DNA of 64,000 nucleotides from Saltatorellus ferox. Lineage in GTDB: Bacteria > Planctomycetota > UBA1135 > GCA-002686595. Of this stretch, positions 1 to 7,966 are shown in pieces. Where the stretch lies: contig CP036434.1 of assembly GCA_007751475.1 (NCBI GenBank), forward strand, positions 3,973,524 to 4,037,523, written 5' to 3'. The stretch's first letter is position 1; each line of letters opens with the position of its first letter. A model generated the notes under the pieces. It saw only the letters and a program-made list of their open reading frames with translations. It was not told the origin of the DNA and ran no database searches. Position numbers and translations under genes: made by a program.

Positions 1-127
1 GGTTGTCCTGGCGGTAGAGTTCCTCGATCGTCAGCGTCTTGGGCGAATCGGTCCCCACGGAAGAGGACTTCTGCCACGCGAAGAAGACCACTCCCCCGAG
101 CAGAGCCAGCGCGACCACGAGGCCCAC
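1..127 (-). CDS. N-terminus of a membrane-anchored protein (partial)
   Basis: Only the first 42 codons are inside the window; the gene continues beyond position 1. Reading from a GTG at 127, the peptide opens almost at once with a hydrophobic segment (VGLVVALALLGGVVFFAW) followed by a hydrophilic stretch ending KTLTIEELYRQDN. This is a single N-terminal membrane anchor or uncleaved signal. It lies directly downstream of the TolC-type gene on the same strand. By the usual order of efflux operons it could be a periplasmic adaptor (HlyD/MFP family), but nothing in the visible residues proves that. A purine-rich AGGGAGGGG lies just before the GTG, slightly too close for an ideal ribosome binding site, so the start is uncertain. 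Confidence 0.5.
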   Translation of the reverse strand, partial: MGLVVALALLGGVVFFAWQKSSSVGTDSPKTLTIEELYRQDN

Positions 128-282
128 GCGCCCCTCCCTGGATGGAGCAGGGATCCTGGCTGCATGGCCCGACGGGCAGAGGTGGCGGCCATGACGACCG
201 GCGATTCGGGTTTGACGATCCGTCGGGACTCGACGGGCTCGGGGCGGGAAGGCTCGATGCATGGATCAGGTCGAAGGAACGA

Positions 283-1893
283 TTAGCGGTCGGTCGTGTT
301 CGGGGGAAGCTCTCCGACCGTGCCCTGGGCGCGACGGAGTCCGATCAAACTCTTGGCGTACTCGGCCGCGGCGCGGCTCTTGCTGGAGAGCGCGGCGATC
401 AAGGTCTGCTGGAACTCGAGCACCTGGAAGGTGGTCGAGAGGTCGGCGTCGAGGCGTTTTTGCTCGGCTTCCAGCTGGGCGCGCGCGAGGACGGCGCTCT
501 GGTTGGCAGCCAGCACGGCCTGGGCGCGGAAGCGCACCTCGCGGATCGCTCGGCGCACATCGCCCAGCGCCATGATCTCGGCCTCCTCGAGGGCGATCTG
601 GGAACCGCGCAGGCGCTCCCGCGCCGCGCGCTCGGCGTTGGACGCCGTGCGGTTCTGGAGCGGCATGTTGTACGAGAGCACAGCCTGATAGCGCGGGAAC
701 TGAAGCTCCAGCGTGTCGCTGAGGGCCTGCGGGTAGAGCGGGTCGACGGCGCCCGAAGCCACGGAGAGCTCGAGATCGAGGCCATACAGCCGCTCCGACG
801 TCGCACGCGTGAGCGAGATCCGTGACGTGTCGACGTCGAGGCGAGCCGTTCTGAGTTCAGGACGGCGGGTGAGCGCCGTCTGGAAGGCATCTTGCCAGTG
901 CGGCAGGTCGATTCGGTCGTCGGCCGACGGGAGATCGGTGGTCGGCCGGAGCGGGCGCGTCCATAGCGAGGCGTCCCGGTCGGCGTACACCAATCGCTTC
1001 AAATCGTCGCCACGCTGGGCCACGTCGTTTTCTGCCTGCAGGAGTGCTTCGGTTCGGGTCGCCACTTCGGTTCTCGCCTGAAGCACATCAACCTCCGTGC
1101 CATCCCCCGCGCGAATCCTCGCTTCTTCGCGGGAGACCTGGCTTCGCCCCAGGTCGAGGGCCGAGCGGGCGACATCGAGCTGCTGGAGAGCGGCGACGAG
1201 TTCCCAGTAGGCGACCTCGACGTCGTGCAGCAGCAGCTGCCGGGCGTCGCGCCGCTCTTCCAGTCTGCGCTGCTCCGTGATCTCCGCTTCCCGCTGTCGT
1301 GCCGTGGCGTAGTCCGACCCCGCCCCCCGCAGCAGAGGCTGGCTGAAAGCCGCCCTGAGGTTGTCCGTGAACAGCTCGGGAGCGTTGGAGAACTGGTTGT
1401 CCGTCTGGTTGAATTGCGAATCGAAGTGGAAGGTGAAAGAGCCGCCTGTGGTGAGTGGCCTCGTCAGGTCGAGGTTGACCACGGAGTTCTGCTGGTTCAC
1501 GACCCGACCACCGAACAGCGCAGAGGCACCCTCGGACGAGGAGTCCAGGTAGCTCGCCTGTAGATCGAGCACCCAGTCGAAGGAGCCCCACGAGGACCGC
1601 GCATCGAAACGTGCGGCATCGCTCTCGATCACCGCACGCTGGAGCGTCAGGTTGTTGGACAGAGCCAGAGCAAGGGCTTCCTGGAGGCTCAGGGACCTCG
1701 GTTCCCCCTCCGAAAGATCACCGTCCGTTCCGTCGTTGCCGTCCTGGGCAAGGGATCGCTCCGATGGATGGGGCCCGACGAAAACGGACACGAACGGCCC
1801 GAGGGCAGCGGGGCCGGGGGCGATGGCGCTTCCCGGGATCGAAGGGGCCAGGGCCAGGGAGGCCCAGATCGGGGCGACAAACGTGAGAACCAT
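283..1893 (-). CDS. TolC-family outer-membrane efflux protein
   Basis: This is an outer-membrane channel component of a tripartite efflux or type I secretion system. The protein is 536 residues, a little longer than typical TolC proteins. I start it at the ATG at 1893 because that places a hydrophobic signal-like segment (MVLTFVAPIWASLALAPS) at the N-terminus. The longer frame to 2043 would overlap the upstream gene. After a low-complexity spacer comes the characteristic opening LSLQEALALALSNNLTL. Two long, Ala/Arg/Glu-rich coiled-coil hairpin repeats follow, with the usual 'PLLRGAGSDY' and 'YNMPLQNRTA' segments of the outer-membrane efflux family. The gene lies 70 bp after a probable anti-sigma gene and just before a membrane-anchored protein, so it is probably the end of a stress-responsive operon. 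The substrate is unknown. Confidence 0.85.
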   Translation of the reverse strand: MVLTFVAPIWASLALAPSIPGSAIAPGPAALGPFVSVFVGPHPSERSLAQDGNDGTDGDLSEGEPRSLSLQEALALALSNNLTLQRAVIESDAARFDARSSWGSFDWVLDLQASYLDSSSEGASALFGGRVVNQQNSVVNLDLTRPLTTGGSFTFHFDSQFNQTDNQFSNAPELFTDNLRAAFSQPLLRGAGSDYATARQREAEITEQRRLEERRDARQLLLHDVEVAYWELVAALQQLDVARSALDLGRSQVSREEARIRAGDGTEVDVLQARTEVATRTEALLQAENDVAQRGDDLKRLVYADRDASLWTRPLRPTTDLPSADDRIDLPHWQDAFQTALTRRPELRTARLDVDTSRISLTRATSERLYGLDLELSVASGAVDPLYPQALSDTLELQFPRYQAVLSYNMPLQNRTASNAERAARERLRGSQIALEEAEIMALGDVRRAIREVRFRAQAVLAANQSAVLARAQLEAEQKRLDADLSTTFQVLEFQQTLIAALSSKSRAAAEYAKSLIGLRRAQGTVGELPPNTTDR

Positions 1894-1963
1894 GGGCGGC
1901 AAGATAGCGGGGAAACGTCCTCCTACGAGCCGCGCGCCCGATGTTATCGCCCGATCACGAGCG

Positions 1964-3061
1964 CTACGAATCCTGAACGATCGCCCGGCACCAGGCCTGA
2001 ACGTAAGGATCACCCGGCTCAGCCGTCCGCGCAGCGTCCCCAAGGGCCCTCAGCCAGGCATCGGAGCTCCGTACCCAGACCTGATTCGTCTCCTCGATCA
2101 GAGACTGTCCTTCCGACGGCAGGGCGACTCCGAGCAGCTGAGCCCGGCGCATCGTCCGGCCCGCCAGCGACTTCAGACCTGCTTCCACCACCCTCTCCAG
2201 CGCTTCGGGGAGCCCCTCCCACCCGCCACCTGCGACCAGATGGTCGAGGCGAGCCTCGGCCGCGACGATCGCACCGAAACCGGTGGGCGCCTCACGCAAT
2301 CCGCCGAGCCACTCGGCGCGGAGCGCCAAGCTCGACGGGTTTTCACGATCGGAGGTCCTCGCATCCAGCACGGCGAGCCGGGTCAGGACCCGCAGGGCCT
2401 CACCGATCCGGCTCGTCGGCTCCAGATCGTCCGGGATCGCCGACGCACGCAGCGCGAGGAAGGCATTCGCCTCCAGGAGGCTCTCCTCCAGCGCCATCCG
2501 ATCCAGGGCCCGGTCAAGGGAATCGACGACGCCGTTGCCCGCTTCATCGAGGCCCAGGTCGTTGACGAGATCGTCGGCCGGGAGATCCTCCAGCGCCTTG
2601 GCCAGTTCTGCGGCGGACGGCTCGATCCCGGTCTGGAAAACGCCCGAATGGGGAGCCTTCCAGACCTGCCACGCGACGAGCGGCACGAGCGTGAGCTGCA
2701 CGATCAGGAGCGCTGCGGCCACCCGGAGCAAGGCGGAATCGCGCAAGCGATCGGCGGCGAATCCGAGGATCACGCCCACGTCGGCGCGGCGCGAGATGTC
2801 CTCGCGGGTCGTGCGGGCGAGCACGCGCTGGGCCACCCGACGGGCCTGCAACTCGTCGGCCGCAGAAGTCGTCGAGCATCCGGAACGGACGCGACCCACG
2901 ATCCGCGCGAGCTCTCCGTCGTCCCCGAGAGCCTGGTCCCCTCGCGGGCCCGCCGATCGCGCGAGCAGAGCTTCGAGCGCATCCGCCTCACGAAGCTGCT
3001 CAGGCGTCAGATCGCTGTCGATATCGTCCGGGCCGACCGGGGAATGGAAGTCAGTGGTCAT
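1964..3061 (-). CDS. Single-pass membrane protein, probable anti-sigma factor
   Basis: The protein is 365 residues. The acidic N-terminal third (about 1-105) would be cytoplasmic, followed by one transmembrane segment (about 110-131, LLRVAAALLIVQLTLVPLVAW). The remaining ~230 residues are helical, Leu/Ala/Glu-rich and predicted periplasmic. It begins 9 bp after an ECF sigma factor gene on the same strand. This position and topology are typical of a cognate anti-sigma factor, which would hold the sigma factor at the membrane until a periplasmic signal arrives. I do not see a clear zinc-binding HxxxCxxC motif in the N-terminal part, so it would be an unclassified anti-sigma type. The assignment rests mainly on position and topology. 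Confidence 0.6.
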   Translation of the reverse strand: MTTDFHSPVGPDDIDSDLTPEQLREADALEALLARSAGPRGDQALGDDGELARIVGRVRSGCSTTSAADELQARRVAQRVLARTTREDISRRADVGVILGFAADRLRDSALLRVAAALLIVQLTLVPLVAWQVWKAPHSGVFQTGIEPSAAELAKALEDLPADDLVNDLGLDEAGNGVVDSLDRALDRMALEESLLEANAFLALRASAIPDDLEPTSRIGEALRVLTRLAVLDARTSDRENPSSLALRAEWLGGLREAPTGFGAIVAAEARLDHLVAGGGWEGLPEALERVVEAGLKSLAGRTMRRAQLLGVALPSEGQSLIEETNQVWVRSSDAWLRALGDAARTAEPGDPYVQAWCRAIVQDS

Positions 3062-3070
3062 GCTTGCAGG

Positions 3071-3775
3071 CTAGAGAGTACGAGGGCGGGCACTTCCGCG
3101 GAAAGGTACGCCACCCGCGGGTGCGCGCTGTTCGCGCGACACGATGGCCTCGCGAATCCGGTCGGACTCGGCGAGGGCTTCACGCACGCGATGAACCGCG
3201 TGGAACATCCGGGACTTGACGGTGCCGATGGGAATGTCGAGCGCGGTGGATATCTCCGCGTAAGGAAGTTCCTCGATCACGCCGAGTTCGAAGACGCTCC
3301 GGTGGGCGTCGGAGAGGGTGCCGACGGCCGCGCGCACGCGCTCGGCTTCCTCGAGTTGCTCGATCTGGTCGAGGGGCTGCGAAACCGACGGGTCCGGTGC
3401 GCTCAGGTCCTCCTCCACGGAGTGGGGCTCGGAGGCACGCTTCCGGGTCCGGTCGATCCAGACGTTGCGCGCGACCCGGAAGGCAAAGCCGCGGAACTGC
3501 CCACGCGACTGATAGGTCGGCCGGTCCCGGGTCGTCGGGTCTCCCCCATCGGCTCTGGAGCCGGCGTCATGGGACGTCGAAAGTGCGGCGAGGCGGAACA
3601 ACTTGAGGAGCGTTTCTTGGGTCAGATCTTCCGCCTCGGAGCGACGCGCCCCGAGACGGGTGAAGAAAGCCAGGAACGTGCGGGTCTCCGCTGCCACGAA
3701 GGCCTCGAAAGGGCCGGAGCGGCCCTCCACAAGGGCCGCCAGGGGGTCCCGTTCGCCGTCCCAGGAGTCTTTCAA
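3071..3775 (-). CDS. ECF-type RNA polymerase sigma factor
   Basis: This is a sigma-70-family regulator of 234 residues if translation starts at the TTG at 3775. Region sigma-2 spans about residues 25-110, including EDLTQETLLKLFR (49-61) and FRVARNVWIDRTRKR. Region sigma-4 spans about 145-200, with the helix-turn-helix YAEISTALDIPIGTVKSR. There is no ATG at the right place. The TTG lies 4 bp after the tsaE stop codon, so translation is probably coupled to tsaE. The open frame continues upstream to 4132, but that part is antisense-like and overlaps tsaE in another frame. The next gene, 9 bp downstream, encodes the probable anti-sigma partner. The start codon is inferred; the family assignment is firm. 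Confidence 0.85.
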   Translation of the reverse strand: MKDSWDGERDPLAALVEGRSGPFEAFVAAETRTFLAFFTRLGARRSEAEDLTQETLLKLFRLAALSTSHDAGSRADGGDPTTRDRPTYQSRGQFRGFAFRVARNVWIDRTRKRASEPHSVEEDLSAPDPSVSQPLDQIEQLEEAERVRAAVGTLSDAHRSVFELGVIEELPYAEISTALDIPIGTVKSRMFHAVHRVREALAESDRIREAIVSREQRAPAGGVPFRGSARPRTL

Positions 3776-3779
3776 CGGT

Positions 3780-4334
3780 TCAGGAAACGCTCGGCGCGCC
3801 AGGTGGTTCAGAGGGATGCCCGTTTTCCCGCGGAACGAGCCCTGCGACGGCCCCTGGGGTCCCCAGGCGCTCCAGAACGGCCTCCAGGGCCGCTCCGAGG
3901 GGCCCTGGTCCACCGATGACCGCCATCGAGATTGTCCGTTCCTCCGGTGACCGGTGGCCCAGGGTGACCTCCAATCGCGGCTCGGGGAGCCAGTCGAGGA
4001 CCCGGCTCCCCCATTCCACGACGGCGATCCCGCCTGCCCCGAGGAATTCGTCCGCTCCGTCCGCCAGAAGGGCCTTCTCCCGGCCCTCCATCCACGCATC
4101 GAAGTGATAGAGCGGGACGCGGCCTCCTTCATAGGCCTGCATCAGCATGTACGTCGGACTGGAGATCGGCTCGTCGAGCCCAAGACCCCGGCCGAGCCCG
4201 CGCACGAGCGTGGTCTTGCCTGTGCCGAGGTCTCCATCGAGCGTCATGACCGTCCCTGCGGGCAGGTGCTGGCCGAGCGCCTCGCCGAGCGCCTCGGTCG
4301 CTTCGGCGTCGGTCGATACGAAGGTGCGCTTCAT
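3780..4334 (-). CDS. tsaE: tRNA threonylcarbamoyladenosine biosynthesis ATPase TsaE
   Basis: TsaE is the P-loop ATPase that works with TsaB and TsaD to make the universal t6A modification at position 37 of ANN-decoding tRNAs. The Walker A motif GDLGTGKTT lies at residues 34-42. It is followed by the family's SSPTYMLMQAYEG, then PLYHFDAW and VVEWGSR near the C-terminus. The protein is 184 residues, about 30 longer than the usual ~150. The extra sequence is a Gly/Pro-rich C-terminal tail. The gene sits 34 bp after the radical SAM gene and its stop codon nearly touches the sigma factor start. Confidence 0.93.
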   Translation of the reverse strand: MKRTFVSTDAEATEALGEALGQHLPAGTVMTLDGDLGTGKTTLVRGLGRGLGLDEPISSPTYMLMQAYEGGRVPLYHFDAWMEGREKALLADGADEFLGAGGIAVVEWGSRVLDWLPEPRLEVTLGHRSPEERTISMAVIGGPGPLGAALEAVLERLGTPGAVAGLVPRENGHPSEPPGAPSVS

Positions 4335-4368
4335 GGGTGGAACGCTTGGGACATCTCGGAACCGCGCT

Positions 4369-5271
4369 CTACAGAGCGCGTAGGAAATCCGGAACGAAGA
4401 CGGCGCGGTCGGGGTCCGCGAGGACGCCGTCCAGGACCGAGACCAGGGCGTCGCGATCCTTGGGGAGAGTTCCCTTGAGCGCCAGGTAGTTCGACGCGTG
4501 GTTGGACCGGAAGATCGTGCCGCGGAGCTCCGTCGCGGCGAGGAACGTGCGAAGTTCCTGCGCCAGCTCGACGGGCGTCAGGTCGTCGACCTCCCCGCGC
4601 TCTGCGCTCTCCATGAGCGGCGTACCCTCCACCGGCGTCATCACGAGCACGCTCGCGAAGCGCGGCTGAATCGCGTTGATGACGCGCGCGCTCTCCAGCG
4701 CGTGCTCGTGGGAGCCAGCCCGCCCGCCTGCCCCCAGCAGGATCATCGTCGAGAGCTTCATGCCCGCGGCCGTCGCCTTCGCCGCCACGCGGATCATTTC
4801 CTCCGAGTCGACGCCCTTGTCGAGCGCATCGAGCACCCGGTCGGAGCCGGACTCGACGCCGAGGTACAGCTGGGTCAGCCCGGCGACCCGCAGTCGCGCG
4901 AGTTCCTCGGGCGTGCGGATCTGAAGCGACTGCGGTGACGCATAGCACGAAACGCGCCGCAGGTTCGGGAACGCCGTGCTCAGCCGGTCGAGCAGCGCTT
5001 CGAGGAAGCGTGCCTTCGCCACGAGTGCGTCACCGTCCGCGAGGAAGACCTTCGAAACGGCAGCGGCGCCGCGCGGGCCAAGGCTCCTGGCGACCTGGTC
5101 GATCTCCGCCTGCAGCTCCGCCAGGGGCCGAACCCGAAAGCGCTTGTCGCGGTACATCGCGCAGAAGGTGCAGCGGTTGTACGAGCAGCCGATGGTCGCC
5201 TGCAGGATCAGACTGTCCGCCTCGGAGGGCGGCCGATAGAGAGTGCCTTCGTACTGGATCACAGGGGCCAT
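4369..5271 (-). CDS. Radical SAM protein with a CX4CX2C cluster motif
   Basis: The protein is 300 residues and belongs to the radical SAM superfamily. The [4Fe-4S]-binding cysteines are C29, C34 and C37 in GCSYNRCTFC. That is CX4CX2C rather than the classical CX3CX2C; I recall this spacing from one group of small 'Fe-S oxidoreductase' radical SAM proteins, so it need not be a mutation. Later segments fit a partial TIM barrel: KVFLADGDAL, YLGVESGSDRVLDALDKG, MKLSTMILLGAGG and VMTPVEGTPL. No B12-binding or SPASM domain is visible. The substrate is unknown. It is 4 bp downstream of a GNAT acetyltransferase gene and 34 bp upstream of tsaE, so it could act in a modification pathway, but that is only a neighbourhood hint. 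Confidence 0.85.
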   Translation of the reverse strand: MAPVIQYEGTLYRPPSEADSLILQATIGCSYNRCTFCAMYRDKRFRVRPLAELQAEIDQVARSLGPRGAAAVSKVFLADGDALVAKARFLEALLDRLSTAFPNLRRVSCYASPQSLQIRTPEELARLRVAGLTQLYLGVESGSDRVLDALDKGVDSEEMIRVAAKATAAGMKLSTMILLGAGGRAGSHEHALESARVINAIQPRFASVLVMTPVEGTPLMESAERGEVDDLTPVELAQELRTFLAATELRGTIFRSNHASNYLALKGTLPKDRDALVSVLDGVLADPDRAVFVPDFLRAL

Positions 5272-5275
5272 GATG

Positions 5276-5761
5276 TCAGACTTCCGCGGAGAGGTTCTTT
5301 TCCATCCGGAAGTTGATCAGGATCACCTCGCCCACGACGTTCTCTTGCTTCCGCAGGACGTGCCAGCCGCGCTTCTCCATGAACGGGCGCGCCACGAGAC
5401 TGATGTCGGAGGTCAGCGTGCCCACCCCCTCGGCCCGCGCCCATGCTTCGAGCGCGTCGTAGACCCTCCCGGCAGCCCCACGGCCCGCTGCCCTCGGCAA
5501 GGCGTACGCGAAGTCCAGGTAGCCGTCGTCCTTGAGGGTCATGAAGGCGCAGGGCCCCTCGTCGTCCTCGGCGATCCAGACGTGCTGCCCGGCGAAGCGT
5601 TCACGGGCTTCCTCGCCGTCGCGCGGCGCAGGCGACCACGCGGCGCGCTCCTCCGCGGAGTAGGCGCTATCCGCCACGCCGTGCACGCTCTCGTGCATCA
5701 AGCGGGACAGCATCGAGACGTCCTCGGCATCTGTGATCGAGTGGCGAACGCGGTATTCCAT
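5276..5761 (-). CDS. GNAT-family N-acetyltransferase
   Basis: The protein is 161 residues with the GNAT fold. It has an N-terminal substrate-side helix region, then the central strand pair HVWIAEDDEGPCAFMTLKDDGYLDFAYALP. The acetyl-CoA pyrophosphate loop is AAGRGAAGRVYDAL, a match to the R/QxxGxG/A consensus. The C-terminal strand contains VARPFMEKRGW, typical of the 'FYxxxGF' end of GNAT domains. The acceptor substrate cannot be told from sequence. It is separated by only 3 bp from thiL and 4 bp from the radical SAM gene, so it is probably co-transcribed with both. Confidence 0.85.
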   Translation of the reverse strand: MEYRVRHSITDAEDVSMLSRLMHESVHGVADSAYSAEERAAWSPAPRDGEEARERFAGQHVWIAEDDEGPCAFMTLKDDGYLDFAYALPRAAGRGAAGRVYDALEAWARAEGVGTLTSDISLVARPFMEKRGWHVLRKQENVVGEVILINFRMEKNLSAEV

Positions 5762-5764
5762 CGA

Positions 5765-6751
5765 TCACTCTCCTCCGCCGTAGTCCCATCCGCGACCCGC
5801 CCCAGGGAGCCAGGCGCTGTGCCCCTCGGGCGATCGGAGCTGAAGGTGCCCGGCCGAACGATCCATCGCTTCCACCGTTCCGATCACGTGCCAGCCAGAC
5901 GCCGCGCCTTCACGCCGAAACGCAGCCCAGTCTTCGGCCGCGATCGTGGCGATCAGCTCATGGTCCTCGCCGTCGTGGAGCCCGTGATCGAGCGGCGTTC
6001 GGCCACTGGATGCCGCCGCGTCCTCGGCGTCCGGGTGGGGCTGGATCCTCTCCGTCTCCAGCCGAACCGTCACGCCGGAAGCGCGCGCCAGCCGGTAGAG
6101 ATCCCAGGCCAGGCCGTCGCTGACGTCCATCATCGCCGTCGCTCCGGCAGCGGCGATCGCGACGCCTGCTTCGATCCGCGGCAGGGGCTCCAGGTGGCGA
6201 TCCGACGGCAGCGAGCCTCCCACCGGCCCGCTGAGCAGCACGAGCTGCCCCGGCTGCGCGCGATCGCGTCCCACCGGAACGGTCCCGCTGGACGTGTGCC
6301 CGAGCGCCGTCACCGCCAAGGCGATCGGCCCTTCGACCATCGCCAGGTCGCCCGCCACCAGCTCCGCTCCGTGCTCGGTGGCCGCGTCATGGGCACCGGT
6401 GATCGCGGCGCGCAGCCACGCCTCCAGCGGAACGCCTTCGATCGAGCGCGGCGCCATCACGCCGAGCGTCACCGCGAACGGTACCGCCGCAGTGGCGGCG
6501 AGATCCGACAGCGTGCGCAGAACGGCCTTGCGGCCAGCAGCACGCCCGCCCGCGCCGAGTTCGAAGTGCACGCCCTCGATGCACTGATCGGTGCAGAGCA
6601 CCGGGCGACCGGCGAAGGTCTCCAGCACCGCCGCGTCATGGCCCCGCGACCCCGCGAGGGTCGCTGGCCACGACTGCTCCGCCAGCCATCTGTGCAGTCG
6701 ATCTTCGCTCCAGGTGGACGGCGACCCGTCTGGCGTCGGGGTTTCTGACAT
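5765..6751 (-). CDS. thiL: Thiamine-monophosphate kinase ThiL
   Basis: ThiL phosphorylates thiamine monophosphate to the active cofactor thiamine diphosphate. The protein is 328 residues from the ATG at 6751, which overlaps the stop codon of the upstream gene (TGATG). The family landmarks are present in order: GHDAAVL (38-44), TDQCIEGVHF (54-63), the RTLSDLAA magnesium/ATP segment (79-86), MMDVSDGLAWDL in the middle, and DGEDHELI in the last third. In many ThiL proteins the second motif reads TDxLVEGVHF, so the QCIEG version is slightly divergent. A ThiE-like gene lies two genes upstream in the same run, which supports a thiamine salvage or synthesis role. Confidence 0.9.
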   Translation of the reverse strand: MSETPTPDGSPSTWSEDRLHRWLAEQSWPATLAGSRGHDAAVLETFAGRPVLCTDQCIEGVHFELGAGGRAAGRKAVLRTLSDLAATAAVPFAVTLGVMAPRSIEGVPLEAWLRAAITGAHDAATEHGAELVAGDLAMVEGPIALAVTALGHTSSGTVPVGRDRAQPGQLVLLSGPVGGSLPSDRHLEPLPRIEAGVAIAAAGATAMMDVSDGLAWDLYRLARASGVTVRLETERIQPHPDAEDAAASSGRTPLDHGLHDGEDHELIATIAAEDWAAFRREGAASGWHVIGTVEAMDRSAGHLQLRSPEGHSAWLPGAGRGWDYGGGE

Positions 6752-7152
6752 CAGTACTCCCAGCTCAGGAGGACCCGCCCGGTGACCGCCCGTGGGTCGA
6801 TCCAACCCGCCGTCTCGGACGAAAACCCGGCGCAGTCGGCGTTGTCGGTGACGCACCAGAGCCGCCCGTCCTCGGGGCGCAACCGCTCGACGCGGCAGAG
6901 ATGCTTCGCACCGCTCTGGGTCTGGATCAGGACGGCGTCGTCCACGGAGACGTCGCCCGGGCGACCATCGATCACGAGGCGATCTCCGGGCGCGAAGCGC
7001 ACCAGCGGACAGCAGCGGTCCACCGGAAGCTGCGAGAACTCGAAGCGCGTCGCGATGTACACGAGGCCGACGAGCGCTGCGAGCACGGTGTAGCGACGAA
7101 TGAGCTTGAGCGCCGAGCGCTGCCGCTTCAGGGTGGCACGCGGGTCAGTCAT
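6751..7152 (-). CDS. Signal-peptidase-I-like (S26) membrane protein, probably inactive
   Basis: The protein is 133 residues with a basic N-terminus and one membrane segment (about 20-38). It then has a small beta domain resembling type I signal peptidases: a 'PGDRLVID' strand (55-62), a later LCRVERL strand (85-91), and VTDNADCAGF...WIDPRAVTGRVLLSW, which matches the GDNxxxSxDSRxxG box. The catalytic pair is not visible. The SMxP serine box reads DRCCPL (45-50), and the lysine of the KRV box is Cys86. It is therefore probably a pseudo-protease or a Cys-containing variant. The ATG at 7152 overlaps the upstream thiE-like gene by 8 bp and its stop overlaps the thiL start, so all three are translationally linked. 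Confidence 0.65.
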   Translation of the reverse strand: MTDPRATLKRQRSALKLIRRYTVLAALVGLVYIATRFEFSQLPVDRCCPLVRFAPGDRLVIDGRPGDVSVDDAVLIQTQSGAKHLCRVERLRPEDGRLWCVTDNADCAGFSSETAGWIDPRAVTGRVLLSWEY

Positions 7153-7966
7153 GAGCCTCTCCCACTTCGGCAACGGGCACAGAAAAATGACGGGCACACG
7201 CGGCCACGAGGTCCGTGGCTCGACGAGAGATGCCGCCGAGATCCGCCAGAGAGCGCGAGGTGCCATCGATGGACTCCGGCCCGGTCCCCCAGAGCCCACC
7301 GATCAGTGCGACGCCGTGGAGCGCGGCGAGCGAGCCTGGCTCCGCCTCGGTGAGGTGCTCCGCCGTGACCCCACCCAGGGCGAGGACCGGCACGTCGGTC
7401 GACGCCGCGAAGTCTGCCGCTCCGCTCCAGCCGAGCGTCACGCGTCCGTGACCGGACTTGGACGTCGGCTCGAAGACGGGCGCATGCAGGAGGTAGTCGG
7501 CACCTGCGAACGTGTCTCCCGTGTCGCCAAGATGGGAAGAGGCCCCGATCGCCAACGAGGACCCGACGACCGAGCGCGCCGGCCCGACCGCCAGGGACGT
7601 GCCTCCGAGATGGACCGCGTCTGCGCCTGCGGTGCCCGCAAGATGCAGGCGATCGTGCACGCCGAGCCAGCCGCGTTCAGAGAGTCCCTCTCCACGCACG
7701 TCATCCAGGCGAGCGCGCAGGCGCAGCGCCAGCTCCAGGAACGCGCCGTCTTCCAGAGACGGCTCCCGCACGATCAGCGCGCGCACGCCGCCGGAAATGG
7801 CGGCTGCGGCTGCGCGCTCGAGCGCCGCGATCGCCGCCTCCGAGGATCCACCGCGTGCGCGCTGGAGCGTCCCCGGACTCAGCACCACGAGGCACGGCGG
7901 GACCCTCCTCGCGTCGCCCGTGGCGGCACCTTGCGGCTCCCCCGCGACTGGATGCGCCTCAGTCAT
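7145..7966 (-). CDS. ThiE/TenI-like thiamine phosphate synthase
   Basis: The protein is 273 residues with a (beta/alpha)8 fold of the thiamine phosphate synthase/TenI family. Recognisable pieces are GGVRALIVREPS (the first phosphate/HMP-side strand, usually 'IQLREK'), GWLGVHDRLHLA, GADAVHLGGTSLAVG, GADYLLHAPVFEPTSKSG (the 'PIFPTxTK' loop) and VPVLALGGVTAEHL. The strand order and loops fit ThiE well. The substitution in the first loop leaves open whether it makes thiamine phosphate or is a TenI-like relative. It overlaps the upstream helicase-associated gene by 8 bp and the downstream S26-like gene by 8 bp. Co-location with thiL favours the thiamine role. Confidence 0.78.
   Translation of the reverse strand: MTEAHPVAGEPQGAATGDARRVPPCLVVLSPGTLQRARGGSSEAAIAALERAAAAAISGGVRALIVREPSLEDGAFLELALRLRARLDDVRGEGLSERGWLGVHDRLHLAGTAGADAVHLGGTSLAVGPARSVVGSSLAIGASSHLGDTGDTFAGADYLLHAPVFEPTSKSGHGRVTLGWSGAADFAASTDVPVLALGGVTAEHLTEAEPGSLAALHGVALIGGLWGTGPESIDGTSRSLADLGGISRRATDLVAACARHFSVPVAEVGEAHD

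Noticed and set aside
1652..3919. 755-residue open frame on the plus strand, antisense to TolC, anti-sigma and sigma genes
   Set aside because: Composition is that of a GC-rich antisense shadow, and the minus-strand genes have clear family motifs.
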